Positions 1 to 8,092 are shown, counted from the first letter of the stretch. The stretch is 21,362 nucleotides of DNA from CALBPI01 sp039815365 (GCA_039815365.1 JBCBZK010000055.1:1-21362), one strand, 5' to 3'. The notes: a model not told the origin generated them from the letters alone. Translations and numbers: made by a program.

Positions 1-26
1 GTAAAACCCTGTTGGATTTTCTTCAT
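1..26 (-). CDS. pilA: Type IV major prepilin PilA, N-terminal start only (runs off left edge)
   Basis: Only the first eight codons and two bases of the ninth are present: Met-Lys-Lys-Ile-Gln-Gln-Gly-Phe. This is the short basic leader plus the Gly-Phe cleavage junction of a type IVa prepilin, which is cut by PilD and methylated on Phe+1. A strong ribosome binding site (AGGAGA, 33-38) lies 6 nt before the ATG. The call rests on the leader, the sigma54 promoter upstream and the adjacent pilS-pilR regulators, which control pilA in Pseudomonas and relatives. The body of the pilin is outside the window, so a minor pilin cannot be excluded from the peptide alone. The context makes the major pilin most likely. 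Confidence 0.8.
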
Positions 27-91
27 TTCTTGTCTCCTAGACACATTTCAAGTTCGTTTCCGTCGGCGTCACCGCCTGTCGTGATTACAGG

Positions 92-108
92 AGCAAGCGC
101 TGTGCCAA
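92..108 (-). promoter_or_regulatory. Sigma54 (RpoN) -24/-12 promoter of pilA
   Basis: On the minus strand the sequence reads TTGGCAC-AGCGC-TTGCT, matching the RpoN consensus YTGGCACRN4TTGCW at every defined position. The -24 GG is at 106-105 and the -12 GC at 94-93. Transcription would start near 81, giving a leader of about 55 nt before the pilA ATG. PilR, encoded next door, is a sigma54 activator, so the promoter and its activator are side by side. Confidence 0.9.
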
Positions 109-125
109 TTCTGCGACAGGTGGTA

Positions 126-138
126 TAAGCGATTGAAA
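126..138 (-). promoter_or_regulatory. Possible IHF site between pilA promoter and upstream sites
   Basis: The minus strand reads TTTCAA-TCGC-TTA, one mismatch from the IHF core WATCAAN4TTR. It is preceded by an A/T tract (about 143-155), as many IHF sites are. It lies between the sigma54 promoter and the upstream regulatory sites, where IHF bending usually brings a sigma54 activator to the promoter. IHF matches are common by chance in A/T-rich DNA, so this is tentative. Confidence 0.35.
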
Positions 139-160
139 GAAATGAATAAAAAAAACAGCT

Positions 161-176
161 TGTGATCTGTTTCACA
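161..176. promoter_or_regulatory. CRP/Vfr/Clp-type binding site upstream of pilA
   Basis: TGTGA-TCTGTT-TCACA has perfect arms of the CRP-family palindrome TGTGAN6TCACA. Its centre (168.5) is about 88 bp upstream of the predicted sigma54 start. CRP homologues (Vfr in Pseudomonas, Clp in Xanthomonas) are known to influence type IV pili and twitching. Here such a factor could act on the pilA promoter, either assisting or hindering PilR, or on an unrecognised sigma70 promoter. The site is seen directly. The identity of the regulator is inferred. Confidence 0.65.
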
Positions 177-217
177 GGCAAGGTTAGGCGTTGTAGGCGG
201 GTTTCGTTGCAGTATGC

Positions 218-234
218 GTGTCAGACAGTGACAC
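218..234. promoter_or_regulatory. Inverted repeat upstream of pilA, candidate PilR enhancer site
   Basis: GTGTCA-GACAG-TGACAC is a perfect 6-bp inverted repeat centred about 145 bp upstream of the predicted pilA start. It contains the GTGTC and TGTC elements described for PilR sites in Pseudomonas, and upstream position is typical of sigma54 activators. Alternative: read on the plus strand the repeat is followed by TTTTT, so it could be a weak terminator against antisense transcription into pilR. No plus-strand gene reads into it, and on the minus strand no T-run follows, so it is not a pilR terminator. Confidence 0.45.
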
Positions 235-280
235 TTTTTGTCAGTAAGTGCCCAATAGTGTGAGCTATCGAGCAAATGCG

Positions 281-1636
281 TTACTCGATATCGAGTTTCT
301 TAATGCGATAGCGCAGCTGCCGGAAGGTCAGCCCGAGTAACTTCGCGGCAGCAGTCTTATTAAAGCGTGTCTGCTCCAGCGCATCGATGATGGCCTGCCG
401 CTCCATGTCTTCCAGCTGAGGCGTTAACGGACCAGCACTAACAGGTGGTGTCGCCTGACCTGTGGTCGCTGCTGGTTTTTTGTCGTTAGCAATGTGTGGT
501 TCCAGATTTAAATCGCCGTGCGACAGAATGGCGCCTGGACACAGTGTGACCGCACGTTCGATAACATTCTCAAGCTCACGGACGTTGCCAGGGAAGCCAT
601 AGCCCACGAGCGCATCACGTGCTTCGGCAGATAGCGTCTTCGCCGTCGTATTGTGTTGTTCTGCGAACTTGTCCAAAAACGCCGTTGCCAGCAACAACAC
701 GTCGTTACCGCGTGCTCGCAATGGCGGCACCGGCAGCTCGATGACGTTGACGCGATAAAACAGATCTTCGCGAAACTCTTGTGATTGAGACAGTGCAGCT
801 AAGTCCTGGTGGGTCGCACTCAGGATGCGTACGTCGACGCTGCTCTCCTTGGAGGCACCAACGGGTCGCACCTTTTTCTCCTGAATCACCCGCAACAGTT
901 TGACCTGCATTGGCAGCGGCAGTTCGGCAATCTCATCCAGAAACAGCGTGCCACCATCGGCGGCCTGAAACAGCCCCTCTTTATCGTTGACGGCACCTGT
1001 GAAACTGCCTTTTCGGTGACCGAAGAATTCACTTTCCATGAGCTCCGGCGGAATCGCGCCGCAGTTCACCGGTACAAATGCCTTGTCGCGACGACCGCTC
1101 GCTTCGTGAATCATTCGTGCGACAAGCTCTTTACCCGTGCCGGATTCACCGCGAATGTGGACAGGCGCCTGACTGCGTGCGACCCGGCCAATAATGTCCC
1201 GTACGTTATCCATGACCTCGCTCGTGCCGAGCAAAGCGTCGCTTGTATTGGGCGAATCGCTGTCCAGATGCAGTGCCGTGCTAATGATGCTGCGCAGGTT
1301 GGCAAGATCCAGCGGCTTGCTCAAGAAGTCGAAAGCGCCGTTTTTAAGCGCGGTAACAGCGGACTCAACGCTGCCGTGAGCGGTAATCACAGCGACTGGC
1401 AAGCCTGGGCTTGTGTTCTGCAGATAACTGACCAGCGACAGTCCGTCACCGTCAGGTAGTCGCATGTCAGTCAAACACAGATCGAAACTGCGTTTGCCAA
1501 GTTGCTGCTTGGCAGACGCGATATCCGGCGCCGTGCGTGCGTCTAGATTCATCGCACGCACTGTCATCTCCAACAGGTCGCGGATGTCTGGCTCGTCGTC
1601 GACGATCAATACGCATTTGTTGTTGTGGTCTCGCAT
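281..1636 (-). CDS. pilR: Sigma54-dependent response regulator PilR
   Basis: This 451-residue NtrC-type regulator activates pilin transcription when phosphorylated by PilS. It has a receiver domain (about 8-125) with acidic Asp13/Asp14, phospho-acceptor Asp57 and Lys107. The AAA+ sigma54-interaction domain (about 135-365) has Walker A GESGTGKE (163-170), the sigma54-contact loop GSFTGA (210-215) and Walker B with Asp234-Glu235. A Fis-type helix-turn-helix closes the protein (about 410-451). GSFTGA instead of GAFTGA is, as I recall, normal in PilR. The start ATG has only a distant AGGA. The gene lies 33 nt after pilS on the same strand, so the two are probably co-transcribed, and its target promoter is just downstream. 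Confidence 0.95.
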   Translation of the reverse strand: MRDHNNKCVLIVDDEPDIRDLLEMTVRAMNLDARTAPDIASAKQQLGKRSFDLCLTDMRLPDGDGLSLVSYLQNTSPGLPVAVITAHGSVESAVTALKNGAFDFLSKPLDLANLRSIISTALHLDSDSPNTSDALLGTSEVMDNVRDIIGRVARSQAPVHIRGESGTGKELVARMIHEASGRRDKAFVPVNCGAIPPELMESEFFGHRKGSFTGAVNDKEGLFQAADGGTLFLDEIAELPLPMQVKLLRVIQEKKVRPVGASKESSVDVRILSATHQDLAALSQSQEFREDLFYRVNVIELPVPPLRARGNDVLLLATAFLDKFAEQHNTTAKTLSAEARDALVGYGFPGNVRELENVIERAVTLCPGAILSHGDLNLEPHIANDKKPAATTGQATPPVSAGPLTPQLEDMERQAIIDALEQTRFNKTAAAKLLGLTFRQLRYRIKKLDIE

Positions 1637-1669
1637 AATGTGGGTCGTATCCTATCAGGTTACCGGTAG

Positions 1670-3343
1670 TTAGCCGACGCCACTCCACCGGCTCGGGTCC
1701 GCAAAAACAATTTGCAGCACACTGCCGCCGGTTTGTCCGCGACGGTAATTGATCGTTGCTCTGTTGAGCTCACACAACTCCTGGCAGAGATACAAGCCCA
1801 GTCCAGTGCCATCATCGTGCTGAGTAAAGAATGGCTCGAATATGCGCGCGTGGTTCGCCTCGTCAATACCAGGTCCGTAGTCGATCACTTCAAGATAGGG
1901 ACGCCGTGAACCGCTGACGCGCCCCCACTGGAAGCGCACGGGTTTATCGACGCTGGCGTTGCCATGCAGGCAAGCGTTATCGACGAGGTTGAGCATGACC
2001 TGGCGAAGATGAGCCGGATCAAAAATGATCTCCATGATCGCCTCTTCACCCGCCAGCGCGAGCGTGCCTGCAGCGAGATCTGCCGTTTGAATGTACTCGT
2101 GGCAAAACTCGCTGAGCCATTGTCCGAGAACCAGCTTTTGCGGGCGGCTCTTGCCTCGACGTGACATTTGCAAAATGTCATCCACAAGATTGGACACACG
2201 AACGGCGTTGCGCTCGATGATGCCGGCGAGTTTTTGGTGGCCTTCATCTTGCGTGGTTTCGTTGAGCAGCTGCGCGGCGTGACTCATCGCGCCGATCGGG
2301 TTGCGGATTTCGTGTGCGATGCTGGCCGACAGGCGCCCTAGTGAGGCTAGTTTGCTCTGTTGCACGCGCTCGGCAAGCACACTGATGTCTTCCAAAAACA
2401 GCAACAGCGCAGCATCTCCCGACCCCGACGCGTCGCCGAACGGCGCAATATGCACTTGTAAGCGCGCGCCGTCAGAGCTCGGGATCGTGGTCTGCTCACC
2501 GACATCCTCAATGGTCTGCGTGTTACGCCACGAACGCACATACGCAGCAAGCGTCGTTGAATAGTCAGACAACAAGCCCTTGGCCTCGCTGCGCGCCACG
2601 CCAAGGTGTCGCGCGGCAGCGTCGTTGACCAGCAGAATGTCGTCCGCAGGGTCAATCACGATAATCGCCTCTCGCAGTTGTTGCACAACATAGCGGTTGA
2701 GTTCAGCCAGATTGGCGATATCGATGTTCTGTCTGCGTGCCAGCGCTTCACTCGCGGCCAGACGTCTGGCGACAGGCGCAACGGCGAGCACCACAGCGAA
2801 AATGAGCGCACACAACAGGCCGGCAGCAGGATATTGCAACAGGTCGGCTTCGCCGATGACGTTGAGATACACCTGCGAGCCAAGCACGCCTAGCGTCGCA
2901 AGAGCCGCCATAAACCGGCCACTTAACCGGGACAAAATAAAGCCGCCTGATGCGTTAAACACGATCAGAAGTCCGGCGATGCCGCTGGCCGCGCCGCCGC
3001 TGGCGGTCGACAGCGAGGTGATCGCGACGATATCGAACACCAGTACAAGCTCAGTAAGCGTGGTTGCACTCAATGCGCGTTTCGACGTCGCATAGGCTGC
3101 CACAACGCCGGCTACAAACCAGCTCAGCAGCGAAATGACGAACAGCTGCGGGAACAGCTCGCCGAAGAAGCGCGGTGAACTGCTGGATGCAAATGCGGCC
3201 ATCAGCAGTACGGCGATTAACAGTCGGAATGCGCTCAACGCGCCCAAAGTACGCCACTGAAAATCGCCGCTAGCCTCATCAACGCCGTCGGCTGTATCGA
3301 ACACGCCGACAGGCGAGATGGATTTTGGGTGCTCGCTCATCAT
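1670..3343 (-). CDS. pilS: Sensor histidine kinase PilS
   Basis: The 557-residue inner-membrane kinase is the partner of PilR. About six hydrophobic segments fill residues 36-193. A PAS-like region follows (about 215-330), then the dimerisation/phosphoacceptor helix HEIRNP with His344, and the ATPase domain with the N box (LVDNA), G1 (DYGPGID), F box (FEPFFT) and G2 (GTGLGL). In Pseudomonas PilS senses pilin level in the membrane. Two ATG codons are adjacent (3343 and 3340), either could start the protein, and no strong ribosome binding site is visible. It is transcribed divergently from sucC across a 147-nt gap. Confidence 0.93.
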   Translation of the reverse strand: MMSEHPKSISPVGVFDTADGVDEASGDFQWRTLGALSAFRLLIAVLLMAAFASSSSPRFFGELFPQLFVISLLSWFVAGVVAAYATSKRALSATTLTELVLVFDIVAITSLSTASGGAASGIAGLLIVFNASGGFILSRLSGRFMAALATLGVLGSQVYLNVIGEADLLQYPAAGLLCALIFAVVLAVAPVARRLAASEALARRQNIDIANLAELNRYVVQQLREAIIVIDPADDILLVNDAAARHLGVARSEAKGLLSDYSTTLAAYVRSWRNTQTIEDVGEQTTIPSSDGARLQVHIAPFGDASGSGDAALLLFLEDISVLAERVQQSKLASLGRLSASIAHEIRNPIGAMSHAAQLLNETTQDEGHQKLAGIIERNAVRVSNLVDDILQMSRRGKSRPQKLVLGQWLSEFCHEYIQTADLAAGTLALAGEEAIMEIIFDPAHLRQVMLNLVDNACLHGNASVDKPVRFQWGRVSGSRRPYLEVIDYGPGIDEANHARIFEPFFTQHDDGTGLGLYLCQELCELNRATINYRRGQTGGSVLQIVFADPSRWSGVG

Positions 3344-3490
3344 TATTTAACATTTTATCGCAGCGGGCCGCTAAGGCGGTGAACCAGTTCCGGTTTTGCG
3401 CCCCGTTACGGTTTGATCCACAATACGCGCAATTCAAGACGAGCGTTCAAAACGCCGTCGCAACACTGAAGTACGTCACGGGAATCACAC
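3344..3490. other. Divergent intergenic region between pilS and sucC
   Basis: This 147-nt spacer must hold the promoters for pilSR leftwards and sucCD rightwards. The pilS-proximal end is A/T-rich (TTATTTAACATTTTAT). I see no convincing -35/-10 pair for either side, no dyad of note and no small ORF. A GGGA sits about 9 nt before the sucC ATG as a weak ribosome binding site. Confidence 0.5.
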
Positions 3491-4651
3491 ATGAACCTGC
3501 ACGAGTATCAATCCAAGAAAATTTTCGCCGATTACGGCATTGACGTGCCACAAGGCCATCCGGCGAGTAGCCCGGAAGAGGCTGTGGCTGCGGCAAAAAC
3601 GCTCGGCGGTGAGCTGTGGGTTGTGAAAGCCCAGGTACACGCCGGTGGGCGCGGCAAAGCGGGTGGCGTTAAGTTGGCGCGCACGCTTGATGAAGTCGCC
3701 GATGCCGCCAAAGGCATGCTGGGCGAGCGGCTGGTCACGCCGCAAACCGATGCCGACGGTTTGCCGATCCACCAGGTCTACGTCGAAACCGGTTCTGCCA
3801 TTGATCGTGAGTTGTACCTGAGCATGGTCGTGAATCGCGACGCGCGTCGGGTGGCATTTATCGTTTCGGCTGACGGCGGCATGGATATTGAGGAAGTCGC
3901 GCACAAAACACCTGAGCGCATCACGACAGTGAATATTGCTCCGGCCGTCGGGCTAGCTGAGTATCAGATTCGTGACATGGCGTACGGTCTGGAGCTCGAC
4001 AAAGCGCAAATGAAGGCATTCGCAAAGACGGCTCGCGCGCTCTACAAAATGTTCAATGACATTGATGCCAGCCAGGTTGAGATCAACCCACTGATCACAA
4101 CAAAAGACGGCGACATTGTGGCACTTGATGCCTAGATCAATATCGAAGACAACGCCTTGTTTCGGCAAAAAGCGATCGCAGAATTGCGTGATGCGACGCA
4201 GGAAGACGAAAAAGAAGCACGCGCCGCAGAACATGACTTGAACTACGTCTCGCTCGACGGGGACATTGCATGCATGGTGAACGGCGCAGGGCTTGCGATG
4301 GCGACGATGGATGTCATCAACGTTTATGGCGGTGAGCCGGCAAACTTTCTCGACGTGGGCGGTGGCGCGACGCCAGAGCGCGTTGCGGAGGCTTTCAAGT
4401 TGATTTTGTCGAATGACAAAGTGAAAGCGATTCTTGTCAATATCTTCGGTGGCATTGTGCGTTGTGATGACATTGCGGACGGCATTATTGCTGCGGTCAA
4501 AGAAGTCGGCGTAGAAGTGCCGGTCATCGTGCGCCTAGAAGGCACAAACGTTGAAAAGGGTCGTGCTGCGCTTGCGGGCAGCGGGCTGAAAATTATCACG
4601 GCTGACGATCTCACCGATGCGGCCAAAAAAGCCGTCGCGGCGGCAGCGTAA
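3491..4651 (+). pseudogene. sucC: Succinyl-CoA synthetase beta subunit, interrupted by one in-frame TAG
   Basis: Read through, this is a normal-length (386-codon) SucC, the ATP-grasp subunit that with SucD interconverts succinyl-CoA and succinate in the TCA cycle. The N-terminus (MNLHEYQ...), glycine-rich HAGGRGKAGG, Mg-binding EINPL and LDA segments, and the C-terminal ligase domain (CMVNGAGLAMAT, FLDVGGGA, NIFGGI) are all present in one frame. Codon 215 (4133-4135) is TAG where family members, including E. coli SucC, have Lys right after the Mg-binding Asp segment; AAG to TAG is one base change. The frame resumes with no further lesion. Translation would stop at 214 residues, without the ligase domain. 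TAG is the ordinary stop of nadE, fmdB, aspS and the 15371 gene, so it is not recoded here. A sequencing error or very recent mutation is likeliest. sucD follows after 15 nt. Confidence 0.9.
4133..4135 (+). other. In-frame amber codon inside sucC
   Basis: The codons around it read gat-gcc-TAG-atc-aat, giving Asp-Ala-stop-Ile-Asn where homologues have Asp-Ala-Lys-Ile-Asn or Asp-Gly-Lys-Leu-Gly. It is a substitution, not a frameshift: the reading frame is the same on both sides. A TTG at 4157 is the next possible start in frame, but it has no ribosome binding site and lies inside the ATP-grasp fold. Confidence 0.93.
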
Positions 4652-4666
4652 GGATTAGGACGCATC

Positions 4667-5539
4667 ATGAGTATTCTTGTAAACAAAAACAGCAAAGTGA
4701 TTTGCCAGGGCATTACTGGCAACCAGGGTTCGTTTCACACTGAACAATGTGCAGCGTACGGCACCAATATCGTAGGTGGCGTAACCCCTGGTCGTGGCGG
4801 CAGCACACACCTGGACGTTCCGGTGTTTAACACCGTTGCCGACGCCGTCAAACAAACCGGCGCTGATGTCAGCATGATCTACGTGCCGCCGCCATTCGCG
4901 GCCGACGCCATCCTCGAGGCCGCCAGTGCCGGCGTTGAGTTGATTGTCTGTATCACCGAAGGTATCCCGGTGCTCGATATGGTCAAAGTCAAAGCCGCGC
5001 TCGAAGATTTCGACTGCCGTCTGATTGGCCCGAACTGCCCGGGCATCATTACGCCGGGTGAAGCCAAAATCGGCATCATGCCAGGCTTCATTCATATGCC
5101 AGGCAAGATCGGCGTCGTGTCGCGCTCCGGTACGCTCACCTACGAGGCGGTGTATCAGACGACGCAAGCCAAGCTTGGCCAAAGCACCTGCGTTGGCATC
5201 GGTGGCGATCCGATTCGCGGTATGAACTTCATCGATTGCCTTGAGTTATTCGAGGCTGACGACGATACCGCCGGTATTATTATGGTCGGTGAGATCGGCG
5301 GCGCGGATGAAGAAGCGGCTGCTGAGTACATTGCCAAGAACGTTAACAAACCAGTAGTGAGCTACATTGCTGGTGTTACCGCACCTCCAGGCAAACGCAT
5401 GGGTCACGCCGGCGCGATTGTTGCTGGCGGCCAAGGCACAGCCGCGGCCAAATTCGCGGCGCTCGAAGCTGCTGGTGTGAGCACCGTGCGTTCGCCGGCT
5501 GATCTTGGGTCTGCAATGGTCGAAGCACTCGGCAGCTAA
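4667..5539 (+). CDS. sucD: Succinyl-CoA synthetase alpha subunit
   Basis: This 290-residue subunit binds CoA in its N-terminal Rossmann domain (GITGNQGSFH, about 15-24) and carries the phosphorylated catalytic histidine in RMGHAGAI (His247). The motifs GPNCPGI (121-127) and SRSGTLTYE (162-170) are family signatures, and the length is normal for the family. AGGA lies about 8 nt before the ATG, and the gene begins 15 nt after the sucC stop, so the two form an operon and need each other for activity. The gene is fully intact although its partner sucC carries an internal stop. Confidence 0.97.
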   Translation: MSILVNKNSKVICQGITGNQGSFHTEQCAAYGTNIVGGVTPGRGGSTHLDVPVFNTVADAVKQTGADVSMIYVPPPFAADAILEAASAGVELIVCITEGIPVLDMVKVKAALEDFDCRLIGPNCPGIITPGEAKIGIMPGFIHMPGKIGVVSRSGTLTYEAVYQTTQAKLGQSTCVGIGGDPIRGMNFIDCLELFEADDDTAGIIMVGEIGGADEEAAAEYIAKNVNKPVVSYIAGVTAPPGKRMGHAGAIVAGGQGTAAAKFAALEAAGVSTVRSPADLGSAMVEALGS

Positions 5540-5569
5540 CGATGCTCTGCCGGCCACAGTGAGCGCGTA

Positions 5570-7213
5570 ATGCAATATTCATTCGTCATGGCGCTCGCTC
5601 AGCTCAACCCGCTGGTGGGCGATGTGTCCGGCAACGTCGCAACCTCTATCGAAGCGATACATGACGCGCGCGATCGTTTGGGCGCACGTCTTGTCGTGTT
5701 GCCAGAGATGATGCTGTGCGGCTACCCGCCGGAAGACCTGTTGTTGCACGCAGGGCTTCAACGGCGCGTTGAGCGTGGCTTGAAACAATTGCGCGAAGCC
5801 TGTCAGGGCGTCGCCTGTATTGTTGGGTTTCCCGAGTATGCGGATGGCAATCTGTACAACAGCGCGGCTGTGCTGGACGACGGCGTTGAAGTCGCGCGCT
5901 ATCGCAAGTGGTTGTTGCCCAACTATCAGGTTTTCGACGAAAAGCGTTATTTCACGCCGGGAGAGCATCCCTGCGTCTTTGCCATCGATGGTGTAAAGCT
6001 CGGTCTGACGATTTGCGAGGACGTTTGGGGGCCTGCGCCTGCATCTGCTGCAAAGGCGGCTGGCGCGGAATGTCTGATTGCGATTAATGGCTCACCGTAT
6101 GCGGTTGGCGCACAGCGTCGACGCGAGAGCGTGGTCTGCGAGCGCGCGAAAGAGACCGGCTTGCCGATCGCGTACGTGAATATGATCGGCGGTCAGGATG
6201 AACTTGTTTTTGATGGCGGCAGCTTTGTCGTCGCGGCCGGCGGTGAGCGTGTGCAGCGTGCCACGCCGTTTGACGAACATCTGGTGGCTGTCACAGTCGG
6301 TGAGGTGGATGGAGTTGTGCATCTGTCGACCGAATTGGATGCGCCGCTACCTGAAGAGATCGACAACATCTACAACGCGCTAGTCTTCGGTACCAGAGAC
6401 TATGTGCGCAAGAATGGCTTTCCCGGCGTGCTGCTCGGTTTGTCCGGCGGTATTGATTCTGCGCTGACGCTAGCCATCGCTGTTGATGCGTTAGGCGCCG
6501 ACGCGGTACACGCGGTGATGATGCCTTATCACTACACGTCCGATATGAGTCGTGAAGACGCCGCACTGCAAGCCGATGCGATGGGTGTGGACTATAGCGT
6601 TATTTCAATTGAACCGATGGTGAGTGCAACATTGGCCCAACTGGATTCGCATTTCGAAGGCCTGGAAGCGGACACGACCGAGGAAAATATTCAGTCGCGC
6701 AGCCGCTGCGTGTTGCTCATGGCGTTATCCAACAAGACCGGAAAGATGTTGTTGACGACGGGCAACAAAAGCGAGATGGCCGTCGGTTATGCAACGTTGT
6801 ATGGCGATATGGCTGGTGGCTTTGCACCGCTGAAAGACTGCAGCAAGACGCAGGTTTTCGAGTTGGCACGGCACCGCAATGCTCGCACGCCGGATGCGCC
6901 GCCGATACCCGACCGCGTGATTACACGGCCACCATCGGCTGAGCTGCGACCCGACCAGGAAGATACGGATTCACTGCCACCGTATGATGTGCTGGATGCC
7001 ATTCTTGCGGCGTTTATCGAGCGCGACTTGTCGGTCGATGAGATCGTGGCGTTGGGTTTTGATCACGATACTGTCGTACGAATCTTAACGATGGTGCGAC
7101 GCAATGAGTACAAGCGTCGCCAGGCGCCTCCGGGCGTGCGCGTAAGCCATCGTGCGTTCGGGCGCGACTGGCGTTATCCGATCACATCGGGCTATCTGTT
7201 CCCCGACAATTAG
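5570..7213 (+). CDS. nadE: Glutamine-dependent NAD+ synthetase
   Basis: The 547-residue protein makes NAD+ from nicotinate adenine dinucleotide, ATP and ammonia, the ammonia coming from glutamine. The N-terminal nitrilase-type glutaminase domain (about 1-260) shows the Glu46/Lys113/Cys149 triad (LPEMM, RKWLLPNY, TICEDVW). The C-terminal synthetase domain (about 270-540) has the P-loop SGGIDS (292-297) and the TGNKSE motif. The two-domain form uses glutamine rather than free ammonia. The second Met (5588) gives the start MALAQLNP seen in many homologues and could be the true start. It lies 30 nt after sucD, so may share its transcript, and converges on bamD. Confidence 0.95.
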   Translation: MQYSFVMALAQLNPLVGDVSGNVATSIEAIHDARDRLGARLVVLPEMMLCGYPPEDLLLHAGLQRRVERGLKQLREACQGVACIVGFPEYADGNLYNSAAVLDDGVEVARYRKWLLPNYQVFDEKRYFTPGEHPCVFAIDGVKLGLTICEDVWGPAPASAAKAAGAECLIAINGSPYAVGAQRRRESVVCERAKETGLPIAYVNMIGGQDELVFDGGSFVVAAGGERVQRATPFDEHLVAVTVGEVDGVVHLSTELDAPLPEEIDNIYNALVFGTRDYVRKNGFPGVLLGLSGGIDSALTLAIAVDALGADAVHAVMMPYHYTSDMSREDAALQADAMGVDYSVISIEPMVSATLAQLDSHFEGLEADTTEENIQSRSRCVLLMALSNKTGKMLLTTGNKSEMAVGYATLYGDMAGGFAPLKDCSKTQVFELARHRNARTPDAPPIPDRVITRPPSAELRPDQEDTDSLPPYDVLDAILAAFIERDLSVDEIVALGFDHDTVVRILTMVRRNEYKRRQAPPGVRVSHRAFGRDWRYPITSGYLFPDN

Positions 7214-7248
7214 GCGACAGCGCCGGCCGTCAGTTCGCTGCAACGTCG

Positions 7249-8016
7249 CTAGCTATCGCTGTCCGGGAAGTTCTTCTTCAGCACCGCGCGCGTTGACACC
7301 GCCAGGTCATCGAGGTCCAGCGCATCGTACGCCTCAATCATGAGCTCCAGTGAACGCTGGTTCGCCGGTGTCCCGTCATAGGCCTTTAATGAGTTTTGTG
7401 CGCGATTGAGCGCCGCCACGTAAGCGCCGCGATTCATGTAGTACTCGGCGACGCGGTTTTCATAACGCGCGAGTTTGTCTTTGATGTAGCGCATGCGCAG
7501 TACAGCATCATCGGCATAGTCGCTGGCCGGGTAGCGCTCGACGAGTTGGCGTAACGTTGAGAAAGAACGCCGCGCGTCGTTTGGCGGTCGATCTGCGCGA
7601 TCCACATTCAACACGCCATCAAGCGGGCCCGGTGGGCGATCGAATAACGCCAGCGCCTTGATGTAGAGCGCGTAGTCCACGCGTGGGTGCGTCGGGTTTT
7701 CGCGTACAAATTGATCGGAGGCATCGAGCACCTGCTCTTTGCTGCCGCTTTTGTAATAGCAATAGATGAGATCTAACTGTGACTGCTTGCCCACCGCGCT
7801 GAACGGATAGCGCGATTCGAGCTGTTCGAAGACAAAGATAGCGTCGCGATAGTTGCCACCGTTCATCGAGCGTTGCGCGCGCTGGTAGATGTCATCGGCG
7901 CCACCTGCCACCTGTCGTTCCGGCTTGTCGCCGCCGCACGCGACCAACAAACAGGCTATTGCCGCAGCCCCAAGGCTGCGCACGGTTGATTGAGTTGGCA
8001 TCGGTGGTTTCAACAT
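7249..8016 (-). CDS. bamD: Outer membrane assembly lipoprotein BamD (ComL)
   Basis: BamD is the essential lipoprotein of the BAM complex that inserts beta-barrel proteins into the outer membrane. The 255-residue protein has a signal peptide ending in lipobox LVAC (Cys27). The mature part, starting about residue 40, is made of TPR helices (YQRAQRSMNGGNYRDAI, then FEQLESRYPFS and the later QLVERYPAS repeat) as in other BamD proteins. The residues after the lipidated Cys are Gly-Gly, compatible with outer-membrane sorting. An internal Met at residue 6 is an alternative start. It converges with nadE (35-nt gap, no clear terminator) and diverges from rluD. Confidence 0.93.
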   Translation of the reverse strand: MLKPPMPTQSTVRSLGAAAIACLLVACGGDKPERQVAGGADDIYQRAQRSMNGGNYRDAIFVFEQLESRYPFSAVGKQSQLDLIYCYYKSGSKEQVLDASDQFVRENPTHPRVDYALYIKALALFDRPPGPLDGVLNVDRADRPPNDARRSFSTLRQLVERYPASDYADDAVLRMRYIKDKLARYENRVAEYYMNRGAYVAALNRAQNSLKAYDGTPANQRSLELMIEAYDALDLDDLAVSTRAVLKKNFPDSDS

Positions 8017-8053
8017 AGCTTAGGTCTGATCCGTCTTGAATTTCGCGCCGCGC

Positions 8054-8059
8054 AGTATA
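8054..8059 (-). promoter_or_regulatory. Possible -10 element for bamD
   Basis: The minus strand reads TATACT, five of six matches to the sigma70 -10, placed about 40 nt upstream of the bamD ATG. No good -35 (only AACAGC-like sequence) is found at 17 nt, so this is a weak call. rluD on the other strand must be transcribed from the same 76-nt spacer. Confidence 0.3.
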
Positions 8060-8092
8060 CCGTAACTCACTGAACTGCTGTTGGAGCACATT

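Noticed and set aside
218..240. Inverted repeat plus T-run as the terminator of pilR
   Set aside because: The T-run follows the stem only on the plus strand, while pilR and pilA are on the minus strand.
69..275. 68-codon minus-strand frame between pilR and pilA
   Set aside because: It covers the sigma54 promoter and the CRP-type palindrome, has no ribosome binding site, and its translation resembles no protein I know.
809..1459. 216-codon open frame on the plus strand inside pilR
   Set aside because: It is fully antisense to a well-conserved pilR, shows no family motif, and has the composition expected from the opposite-frame codon bias.
4133..4135. Pyrrolysine or other genome-wide reassignment of TAG
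   Set aside because: At least four other genes in the window (nadE, fmdB, aspS, the 15371 gene) end naturally at TAG, and no recoding element was seen after 4135.
4157..4651. Separate 164-residue gene after the sucC amber codon
   Set aside because: It is the second part of SucC in the same frame; the TTG has no ribosome binding site and would start inside a folded domain.
8081..8092. Upstream TTG (8081) as rluD start
   Set aside because: The ribosome binding site GGAG lies within these codons and is correctly spaced for the TTG at 8093.
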